Part shown: one piece after another, positions 25,301-37,300 of the stretch
Layout of the letters: the number at the start of each line of letters is the position of its first letter
Position numbering within the stretch: position 1 is the stretch's first letter
Assembly (NCBI GenBank): GCA_025267735.1
Contig: CM046295.1
Location: 24,166,716-24,230,715 of the forward strand
DNA: 64,000 nucleotides
DNA from: Mactra quadrangularis
Taxonomy: Eukaryota; Mollusca; Bivalvia; Venerida; Mactridae
Direction: 5' to 3'
Notes under the pieces: model-generated
Told to the model about the DNA's origin: nothing
The model's database searches: none
Seen by the model: only the letters and a program-made list of their open reading frames with translations
Program-made: the position numbers and the translations under genes

Positions 25301-28300
25301 ATATATATATAGTGTATGTAAAAGTAAAAGTAATGGCATCTTATAGGCTAAGTGTAACCCGATAAAATCCATAGTCCAAACTGAGATAGCTGCGGCCGTG
25401 GTGTAGTTGTTAGCATGTCTGACATCGAATCTGGAGATCGCGGGTTCGAGCCTGGTCGCGGTAGGTCATACCCTATACATGAGTTGCCGGCCTCGTGGTA
25501 GGGTAAATTAGTACTGGTGATAGCAAAATTTTCAGTAGGAAGAGCTGGCCGTTGAATATATGACCTAAATATGTGTTGAATATGACATTACAAAGAATAA
25601 GCAAACAAACAAAAAGTAAAAACAATTGCATTCATAGGCTAAGTTTCATGCTTATGCATGTTCATGGACTTAACAGCTATTACCCAGTCCATCAGGCTAA
25701 TAGTATCTGTCTATCAATTTCCATTTAGTGCAGTCTACATATTGGCAGAATGGAAATTCCTTTGTTATAAAATAGTGCAATTTTAAGTTAGTCTAAAATA
25801 ATAATTAAAATAATGTAAAGGTACTCATTCACAGATTTTAACTTTAATATCAACTTTTTCTGAAACGACCTAAATTGTGTGGAATCATTTTTTATGCAGG
25901 AAATTAGTGTTTTGGTAATGACAATTTTAACGTAAATTGACTTACAACTACAAATGATTGTGTTTCAAGTAGTAAAAATCTACCCCATATGTCGCAGTAT
26001 AGACAATTTTAATGAATTTTTGTGACTTATTGTATATTTCTTGGAATCTATAGGTCAGTTTGTCTTGAAATGATAAGAACTTTTGTTGACACTGAATGCT
26101 TTTTTGAAAATATAGAAAAATCTTAACCATATATGTGAATTAGTACCTTTAAAATCTCACATGGTAAAATTATTACAAATTATTGCATGCTAGTTTTATG
26201 AGAAATTTTCTATGGTCACATGCCTTAACATTCAAGGTTGTTCTGTTGCCCCTGACAGCCTTAATTGGATTTGGGCTCTTGTTATTGCTAGGTAACATTC
26301 TGCACAGGCAAGTGAGGGTATAGCAGTTAGACAATCTAGTTTAAAAAATGTTCTAGCCATAAGTCAGAAACAGTTTTTTTATTAAGCTACAAATAAATTA
26401 TTGCAAATTTTATGGTAGCCATGACATATGTATATAAATATATTACAGGTTCATCTAAGTAACAAAGTGTTAATGTGTCGTATATGTGAGAAAGATTTTC
26501 CATCTCAAGGTGATCTCGTGTCACATATGTATATAAATATATTACAGGTTCACCTAAGTAACAAAGTGTTAATGTGTCGTATTTGTGAGAAAGATTTTCC
26601 ATCTCAAGGTGATCTTGTGTCACATATGAAGACACAACATCGTGTTTGTGAAATGCCTTATGTTTGTCAACTATGTCAGTTTAGATCATCTATGTATAGT
26701 GATGTGGTTGATCATTTCAAGAAGGTGAGTACATTTGTTTATTATGACTAGGGTGCTGAGGACTTTGACGGGTCGATAGTGCAGTTGGTTGCGCACTGGG
26801 ATTTGGAATCTCCTATCCCGGAGGGGGTACGGGTTCGAATCCCACCCCGGGAGGTTATAGCCTTCTATACAAAATTTGACAATAAAGTTAAATTTCCTTC
26901 ATTGATTAGATAATATGAAGAAGTTTCTGGTCTTGTGGAAGGGAAGGTGAGTACTGGTTGTAGAATAGGGGCCAGGAAAGCTAGGTTAGGTGATCTGGAT
27001 GCCGTAAAATGACCTAAATTGTGTTGACACGGCGTTATACCCAGTAAAAAAGAAAATGAGGACTATTTTATCTAGAGTAGGGCACTGAGGACTTCTATTT
27101 CTAAACTAGTGCATAAGTTACAGAACATGAAATCAAGACTTTGTTTAAATTGTGTGTGATAGTGTGTAAGTGTAAAGTTTGAAATGTGTTTGAAAGAGTC
27201 CTGACTACTGCCTTGCTATATTTTCTTTATAATAATTTGGTTGCCTAAGAAATTTTGTTCTATTGGTCTGAAGTAGAAAGTGGATGTCCTACTGGTACAA
27301 TCTTTCGACTCTCTATTTGCTTTTTACTCTGTTTTTAAAGACATAAACTGAATAAATTCATATAGATGTATACTTCTATTGGACACCATGTAAAATATAT
27401 TTGTTTCCGTTTTCAAAATGTTGTGGTATAATATAGACAACACAACCCATTATTGTTTTAAACTCCTCCTGTTTTATATTTCAGAAACCTAACTCCACCC
27501 ATTCTTGATTTAAACTCCTCCCATTTTCTACAACAAAAACCTAAGTCCTCCCATTATTAATGTAAACTCTTCCCATTTTCTACAACAAAAACCTAACTCC
27601 ACCCATTATTGATGTAAACTCCTCCCATTTTCTATTTCAGTATCCTAACTCCACCCATTATTGATGTAAACTCCTCCCATTTTCTATTTCAGAAACATGA
27701 TTCATCCAATCACTTGCTGTGTTTGTATTGTTTACGTGCATTTGAAGTAAAGTTTGTGAGTCAAGGTTGGGGACAAACTCAGACGTACTATGGTCACTTG
27801 TTAAAACATCAGACTAAATCAGCTACAAAGAAATGTGGTTTATGTAGATTGATGTTCTTCAATTCCATAGATGTAAAAACACATCGTAAAACATGCCATA
27901 ATAGTAATCCAATGAACATACAAGGTTAGTAGTCTAAAGTATTTGTGGTTTTTTCCAGCCATACAATGACTTTAGGGTCATATGGTCATTTTGACTGAGT
28001 TGTATTGATTTGTGCTGCATTATGAAATGTGATATTATTTATTATTATACCTCACTGGAATTTCCCTATGCTAAAGCCCTATACCGGAGCGGGTGATATT
28101 TTGTTCGATCACATGGTAATATTACCCGCTATCTAAGGGAGACCACTTATTAACGATTAGTAGCCGTAAATAGCCGCGACCGTGGCGTAGTGGTTAGCAT
28201 GTCTGACTTCGAATCCGGAGATCGCGGGTTCGAATCCCGGTCGCGGCAGGGTATATTAGTGATATAATTCAGTTTTTTTTATTGTACTGATTGTTTTCTT

Positions 28301-31300
28301 TACTGTATTGTTATTTGTTGTTAAATATTTACATGTAACAGTTTCGTTCGGTATAATAAAACAAATAACACATGGCAGTGAGGGTGACAGTACAGATTAT
28401 CAACCCTTGAAAATTAATATCAACCTCGGCTAGCGCCTCGGTTGATATTATTTTCCTCGGGTTGATAATCTGTTCTGTCACCCTCACTGCCATGTGTTAT
28501 TTATATAATGTATGTATATAGAGAAAATGTACTATCCTTAAAAGTTTGGCAAAATACGAGTGATCTAGAGACTTCTATTTAAGATTGGTTTAAGATTGGT
28601 TAAAGGGAATTAATCTTGGAACATTTTATTAATTCTGCATTCTTTAGTTTATTTTATCTTCCTTGGACAGTTCATTGACATGGATGAAAGAGTGAAACCA
28701 GGATCTCCATTATATAAGCCCAAGGGAAGCAACCAATGTTTATTTTAATTTCGTCTATACTTTTGATTATCTCCCTTTGATATGATATTTACATTGAGGA
28801 AAGCATGATCTCAGGATCTTCATTTGTCAAAGGGAAGCAACCAATGTTTATTCTTATTTATATCAATTTTCCCTTTGAAAGCAAATTCTCCATTAAAATC
28901 AGTCAAAGGGAAGCAACCAATATTAACTTAATTCTATTTTTACTCTGTTAATAATTTAATTATCTCCCTTTGATAGGTTATTCACCAGGAGGAAAGAGTG
29001 ACTTAGGTACATCACAGAAGAAAGGTTCCAGTTTAAAATCATTGAATGCTCCTTCAGTATCTAGAATACAAGATTATGGTGAAATAAGTTTCCCTGCTAG
29101 TACTAAACATTTGAACTGTGTAGAATGTAAAATGTTGATGTCTTCTACTGACCATTACAAGTAAGTATAATAAATAACATACCTTGGGAAGGGGAAGGAA
29201 GGGGATTGGAAGGAAGGGGGAGGAAGGGGAGGGGAGTGGAGTGGGGAAATCAACATGGCTTCTGATACCAAGACTGCCAATTTTGAGCTGAAAACTGATT
29301 TCATTATATTAAGCTTCCTATATTCATCAGCAAATATATTTTATTTCTAAAGAACTGAATACAAAATGTTTCAGACACATTGAAATGTCAATATTGAAAT
29401 ATAAAGGGCCATTAACCTGTTTTCGGATGTCACTGACCCTTTTCATGAGTCCATATTTACAGCTCTCGGTACTGGTGGCACAGTAGGCTATGTTAGCACA
29501 CAATGGGGGGGGTTCGATTCTCAGGCAGGGCATACTTTTGTGGAGATTGATCATGAAATTATTTCTATAGCCATTCTCCCTCCTACCAAAGATTTTTAAT
29601 TATGTAGGGCAGTTGTCAGTCACTGACTAAAGTATGTGCTTAGTAGTTGGTTAGCAGCTTAATCCAGAGATTTAGCCTTTCCATGAGGAGCGAGTAGGTT
29701 GACTGACCGCCATTATATGACCTATTCTATGTGTTGCTACGGCGTTAAACCCAACAAACAAACACAGTAGGCTATGCCCAGGATTTTCAATACAGTGTTT
29801 ATCCTTATATTTCGGAATTGCTTGTACATAAACCCAATAAATCCCAAGAGTCTATGCCAATTTAAGTTAGTGTTAGTTCTTGTATCCAAAAATATCTTAG
29901 TATCATTGATAACTTGTACTCATTTCCATTCACTAGCCCAAGGCTCTGTACCAGTGAAAAAGTGATTCTGGCTTTTGAAAATTTCTTATTTCATATAGTT
30001 GGGCTAGTTGGCAATTTTTTGCTCTAGAAAATTTCAAGTGGTGACTAATCTTTTATCCACGATATGCATAAATAGGTGCTATTTTAACTGTTATTTTCAA
30101 TGTTTCAGGAAGTACATTCATTGTACATAGTGATATTTTCACTGTTATTTTCACAATTTCTGGAAGTATATACACTGTACAATGTGATATTTTCACTGTT
30201 ATTTTCACAATTTCTGGAAGTATATACACTGTACTATGTGGTATTTTCACTGTTTCAGGAATCAGGAAGTATATACATTATACAATGTGATATTTTCACT
30301 GTTATTTTCACTGTTTCAGGAAGTATATTCACTGTACTATGTGTAGATTTGCTACAAGTTGTAGTGTAGCATATGCTAACCACATGATGGGATTTCATTC
30401 TGGACAAATGTCAAGTTTAAATCTAAACATACCATGGGAGCGTCCTATCAAAAATATGATGTATTGTGCTTGTGGCTTTAGTTCTAAATATGGCAACAAA
30501 ATTGGTAAGTAGCATGTTAGCTTTAGTACATCCCCCCACCCCAGTTGGTAGCTCAAAAGTCTACTGATCCAGGGTTCATGGGTCTGGTTTCTGGACAGGG
30601 CATACTTCTTTGGAGTTTGGTCATGAAATAATTTCTACAGCCACTCTTCCTCCTACCACTGATTTGAAATAATGTGTGGCAGTTGTCAGTCACTGATGGA
30701 AGTAACTGGTTAACAGCTTAATCCAGAGATTAGCCTTTCCAGGAACTGTGAGCAGGTTGACTGACTGCCGTGACATGACCTATAAAATGTGTTCTTACAG
30801 TGTAAACTCTCCCTCTTCCCCCATTTTAAAAAATGATGAAACTTGATTCATTTGGTAGCACTCCTTCTAATAACTAAGTTACTCAACTCTTACCAATGAT
30901 TCTTAACTATGTAGGGCAGTTGTCAGTCACTGACAAAAGTATGCGCTTAGTAGTTGGTTAACAGCTAAATCCAGACATTTCACCTTTCTAGGAACGGTGA
31001 GTAGGTTGACTGACCGCCTTTATATGACCTTTACAATGTGCTGCGTAGGCGTTAAACCCAACAAAAATGATATTCAGCTATTAGGATATTTGAATTAATT
31101 ACACAAATGTATATATTTACAGCTAATCATCTGGTACAATGTGGAAAATGGACATCATTTTGGAAGAAACCTGTGACTGTTGCAGGTGTATCAACTATTA
31201 AAAAAAAACTAGGTCGGTTATTAAAAGTTTTTTTATATAGAAAACATGTTCTTACAATGATGGCATATTTATTAAATTTAATTCCATAACTTTTGGTTCT

Positions 31301-34300
31301 TGTGTAGAATAACATCATGGAATTAATTTTTTTAATTCATGTGATAGTGTAATATAGTTCGTTTTTTCTCAACTGTCAAAACATGAATAATTTTACGGTG
31401 ACTGTGTGCTCTTTGTCTTTCACTCACCATAGTGTGTATTCAAGCACTGTGAAATTATTCAAACTTTGACAGTTGGGAAAAAATAAACTATAACCTTTCA
31501 TGTTGCATGCACCATTTTGTCTGGCTTGATTCTTGATGAAAACATTTCAGTACCAAGGTAAAGAAGGCACAATATTTTGGTAGATGTTTTCAGAGGTTGG
31601 GGTGAATTGATTTTCCTAGGAAATCTCTATATTGTGCATAATATTTATTACTTCAATTATTATAGTTAGCATTTCCTGTTAACAAGCAGACAATATGATG
31701 CTTGTGCAATTAAAGTATATCAAATCCTGCTTATGTAAGGTAAGGGAAAGTTCCCTTGTATCGCTTCCGTTTGCTTTATAAATTTGTGTTAATACATTAT
31801 ATCAAAACCTCATTTCCAACAGCGCTATTAGCGCTTTGCTTGTTATTTGTTTGTATGGTCCCTATTCCTTCTTGTTTTGTGACAGCTGCTGTTTCTGATA
31901 TGTTTGCTTACACTCTTTAACATATTTTATATATATTATATAGATGAGAACAAAGATGAAGGATCATTGCTGGATATGTTAGGTCTTGTCCAGAAGAAAA
32001 CTGTTGTACCTAGTAAGTTTATACTTTGATATATCTTTTATTTAATGGCCCGCCTGGCTAGCTCAGTCGGTAGCTCCTAAGTCTACTGATAGAGGGGTCG
32101 TATGTTCTATTCCCGAACTGGGCATACTTGGAGCTTGGTCATGAAATTATTTCCATGGCCATTCTCTCTCCTTATGATTCTTAATTATGTAAGGCAGTTG
32201 TCAGTTACTGAAGAAAGTATGCACCTAGTAGTTGATTAACAGCTAAATCCAGTGATTTAGCCTTTCCAGGAACAGTGAGTATGTTGACTGACCGCCGTGA
32301 TATGACCTATACAATGTGTTGCTATGGCATAAAACCCAACCAAACCAACAAACAAACTTAATCAGAAAGAACTTAAATCTTGTATTAGGCAAGTAGGTTA
32401 ATTCTAAGACTGTTTTAGATTGTACTTCAATTGTTGTCTTTAAACATTCAAGTATTCTTATATTGTCCACTTATTATATTTGTAGCACTTAATATCCCTG
32501 GAGGTAAGTTGTCATAGAAACCATGTAACCATCCTTGTATTCTATGTTTGCTTGTAGTATAACTTTCTAGAGTTGTCATTGATTCATACGATATCGCTTT
32601 ATCGTCGAGATTTATTTTCCGATCAATAATTGATATTCATTTTGAAATATCGATAATATAGCCTATATAGGTTAATAAATAAAAGTTACCTTTAAGGGTC
32701 AAAATTGTGAGACGAATATTCTTTTGTAAGCGGAAACAGGTGTGCTGCCATCATATAAACTGATAGGTTTAAAACATTGACGGCACCCACATTGAGGAAA
32801 TAGCTCTAGTCCACAGAAAGCATAACATTCAGGACAAATATATATTGATATTACGAGTTTATGACAATATAAATGGTCTGTATAGTACTGCAGTGAAGTC
32901 ATCAATATATATCGGTGTATGTCCGATATCTAATTCTCGATACATCGATATCATAGATACACTTCGAGCCCAATCAATGACAGCTCTATAACTTTCCTCT
33001 TTTAGTTTACTTACTATGTGTGTATGCTGTGTAATCACTTTTTTTTTAAAAAGCTTTACTTTACCATGCCTAGTTTTGTTATTTAAGTTAGGAACTAAGT
33101 TAAGAACTTCAAATATACATTCTTTGTTTTGTTTTGTGATTTTTCATTACGTTCATTGTTTATTTTATTGAATAAAGCAATATGTACATTTTATGTATGA
33201 TAAAATTGTGGGTTTTTTTTCATATAAGTAAGTCTAGTGATTAGTGTGACTAAAACGTTTGTAATATTAATAAAGACTGTGCTATTGGACTGAATCAGTT
33301 CTTAAGAACAAAGCAAGGAAAGCATTGTGGTTTAATAATTTTGCAAGTTTGAATGAGAATATTTTAGTTTTTGACAGGAATAAATAATAAATTTCTAATT
33401 CTGATTGAATATACTTGATTTAATATGGATATTATTATTTGTTGGTTTGTGGTTGATATGTTAAACGTATTGTATGTTGAAGCTTTTGTTGTAAGTTAAG
33501 CTTATAATATACTGCTGGAAAAGCTATTTATATTAGAGTTTCTTTACCTTATATTTCCACCTTTTAGTCCCATCTTAGCTTTAGAATAATCATTTTAGTA
33601 ACACTTTTATTAACTGTCTGAAGTACCATGTGTTACTGCATCTAAAGAACCAGATTTTACTGTATACAAAAAAGTATATTTAGTACCATATTTTACTATA
33701 TATAAAAATATCTGAAGTACGATGATATATAAAGACGTATCTTAAGTCCATATTTTTCTGTATACAGAGTGTATATGAAGTAATATATTTTACTGTTTAT
33801 ATTTTACTGTTTATAAAAAGTAAATGAAGGGCCATATTTTACTGTATACTAAAAGTATGTAAAGTACCATATTTTACTGTATACAAAAAGTAAATGAAGA
33901 ACCATATTTTACTGTATACAAAAAGTATCTTAAGGACCATATTTTACTGTATACAAAAAGTATCTTAAGGACCATATTTTACTGTATACAAAAAGTAAAT
34001 GAAGTACCATAGTACCATATTTTACTGTATACAAATACAAAAAGTAAATGAAGTACCATAGTACCATATTTTACTGTATACAAAGTATATGAAGTACAGT
34101 TTACCATATTTGACTGCATTTAAAAAGTATTTGAAGTACCGTATTTTACTGTATACAAAGTATCAGAAATACAATATTTTACTTTTTTCTTACTTTATTT
34201 TTTTATAATTTTATCTGTTTATTACAGAGATTCATAATCTGTCAAAGAAGAAAGCAGAAAATGTTGAAGTAAGTGTAACACTTGTTGTTTTAAGTTCTTT

Positions 34301-37300
34301 AATATTAATGATAGCTTTAAAAGTGTAAGTTTTTTGGGACTGCAGACATAGTAATTTATATGCCTATGTAGACAGTGTTTCTCGGGGTGCCAAATTAATA
34401 TTCCAAATTGGTGATTTTTTTAAATAGAAATAAGTGTGCATATGTTTCCTGAAGTATTGTTTATGTCCATATTATCAATATCCAGGTCTAAAGTTTGTGT
34501 GTATTTGTTTTCTTATCCCCTAGAAGTAGGATCTGTTGTCATTTTTTTTAAATTTATTTTTTGTCAATTGTTCAGCGTCATAGAGATAAAACTTAATAGT
34601 TCGGATACTTTTTTAACCAGTACCGAATTTCTGTATTTAACAAGGCCAGGATTCTCTCTAATCTCTCTAATTCTCACGAAAAGCAATGAAGCAATCAATT
34701 GTCGAATTGTGTTTAAGCTCTTAACATCGTATTACTGATGTTTTTTGTTTGTTTCAGGATGTTAAAAAGCAAGACACTAAGTCTGTAGGTGTTGAGAAAG
34801 ATACCACTAGTGACACAAAGGAAAACAAATCTGACAAAGATGATGCTGGTACATCTATAGTTGATGATCTGACTACAGAACCTGCAATAACAGATGCTCA
34901 ACATGTGGACAAGTCAAATGATGAAAGTAAAGATTCTACTGATGATAAAGATAAAATGGCCACTGACGAAGCTGTGGACTATGTTGATGACAAGACAAAG
35001 ACAGAGGATGATAAATACATACCTGATGATGGAGAAAAGTCTGAAGATACTCCAGGTAGTTCTAACAAAGATGAAGATCTGGCTAATACAGCTGAAGATA
35101 AGGTGAGGCAAGAAGAGTCTACTGATGTAGAAGAGAAGGGGGAAACAAAGACTGAAGTAAAAAGTAAAGAATTTGATGATGTTTTAGGGGAGAGTATGGC
35201 TGAAGAGAAAAAAATGAATCAAGGTGAGGGTGACAAGGTTAGTGAAGATAAGGATACAGATAATATGAAAAGTGAAACTATTGAGGATAAATCTGATGAT
35301 GTTGATGATGGTGAGGAAAAGGATGGTGATATTGAAGATGAAATGAAAGATCATGATGACAATGAAGATGAAGCGAAAGTATCTGAAGAAGAGAAGATTA
35401 CTGAAATATTTGATGAAACTACTAATGATAATGCTGGTGCTGATGATGTCATGGATACTGATGATGGTAACAAAGAGGAAGTTTCTAAAGATGACAAGAC
35501 TACCACTGAGTCTGATGTAGACATTGACAACGGTGGTAATAAAACGGATGATATAGATGAGACTGGCGAAGTCAGTACAGAAGATTCAATGAATCTAACT
35601 AGTGATACACTGGAGACAGTTGATGAAGCTGATGATGATGGTAAAGATGTTGGTGAGGATATTGCTGATGAGAAGGATGAAGAGACTGTAAAAGACACTA
35701 CTGACGATAAGATAGAGGTATTGTACTTAACTAATTTGTTCCCATGAATACATAAACATTTTGGTTGTGTTACAAATCAGTCTGTTAAAGGTCTTATATT
35801 GCTCTACCTTCACTACCAAACTCGTTAATTGGGATTGAATATGGTCCCAATTTGACTCGCATTGTTAAAGTGAGAGTGCTCTTTTAATGTATCGAGGCGT
35901 TAGAAAGAATTGTTTTCAAATTGTAAATATGAATCAAGGACAGCAATTGTAAGTAAAAATAGTAAAGACGATATGTCTTTAAAAAGACAAACGGCGTAGA
36001 ATAAGAAGGACTCTTGTGTCCTTAAAATAAGCGCGATATCAAAGTGATATAACAAAACATCTTCATGAGTACTGAACATGTATTTATTATAGTGGATAAC
36101 AAATCGTTAAATTTAAGTTTTAAACCATATTTCTTTAGCTTTAGCCTAGCACTATGCATACTTTTTGAATACGAGTCGAATTTTCTTTTAATGTTTCCGA
36201 TTGTGTAAAAATATCACCAAAGTAAGCAGTCACTAAATCATTCAAAAATTTTAATGTCCAAATTATCAATCCTCGAAATATCGCTGGGGTATTGACCAGT
36301 CCAAAGGGCATAACATTTAAATGGAAAAAACTTCCATAACAAGTGAAAGCTGTTTTATCTTTTTCGCTAATTCAGCACATGCTTTAAAGCATGTCTTCAA
36401 GGAGGTGAAAAACTAAGCCTTTCTGCATAGTGCAAGAATGTGATCTATTACAGGCAATAAGTAAAAACATTTTATATACGATATCGACAAAAAATACGCT
36501 GTGTGTGTGTGTTCTGAATTTTACTGAGAATATATAATGTCTACTTTCAGGAGAAAAAATCAGAACAAAAATCTACATTAGAAGACACATCAAAAACATC
36601 AGCACGTGATGTTGATGAATGTAGTACTACTGGTGATGCTGATGATACAGTAAAAGATCAAACTAAACAAGACGCTACTAGTAAATCTATTGAATCTAAT
36701 ACATCTAGAGGTTCTACAGACCATCGTCATGGTAACCAAGACAACAGATCTTCGTCACAGGGAACGTCGTCTTCTTACAGGTATTGATTTGTTTGTTTAA
36801 GCTTACCTGAGCAAGCTCAGAGTGAGCTTTTAGAATCGTTTAATACCCGTCGTCTGTCCACACTGAAAACCGAAAGATATCAAAGCAGGAAACGATTAAC
36901 AAAGTACTCGTTTGTTTGTTGGGTTTAACGCCGTAGCAACACAATTATAGGTCATATAAGCGCGGGACACAGTACTCAAATATCTGATTGTTTCAATTGC
37001 AAAGCTATAACGTGAATGTGTTGCCTGAAAAGAATGAACGTAAATATTAGTTGATATGCTCTGCTAACGCAATGTTTGTTTTGAATAAATGTTAGTGTGT
37101 TATTTTAAGTACTGGATTCATGACAACGTACTTGTCCATACTTAAATATCATGAATCTTGTATGTTTACTAAATCCAGTCAATGTATATATATTTATTAG
37201 GTCAGAAAGTGCAAGTCGATCACATGGCTCTAGTAGAGATAGATCACACGATTCTAACAGAGACAGGTCACATGACAGCAGGGACAGGTCACATGACAGC

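Noticed and set aside
30100..30369. 89-codon frame with EVYTLYNVIF repeats
   Set aside because: A reading of the acceptor minisatellite in the wrong frame for exon 8.
32590..32960. GATATCG-rich inverted arrangement as an element
   Set aside because: Arms match poorly and no ends or target duplication could be placed.
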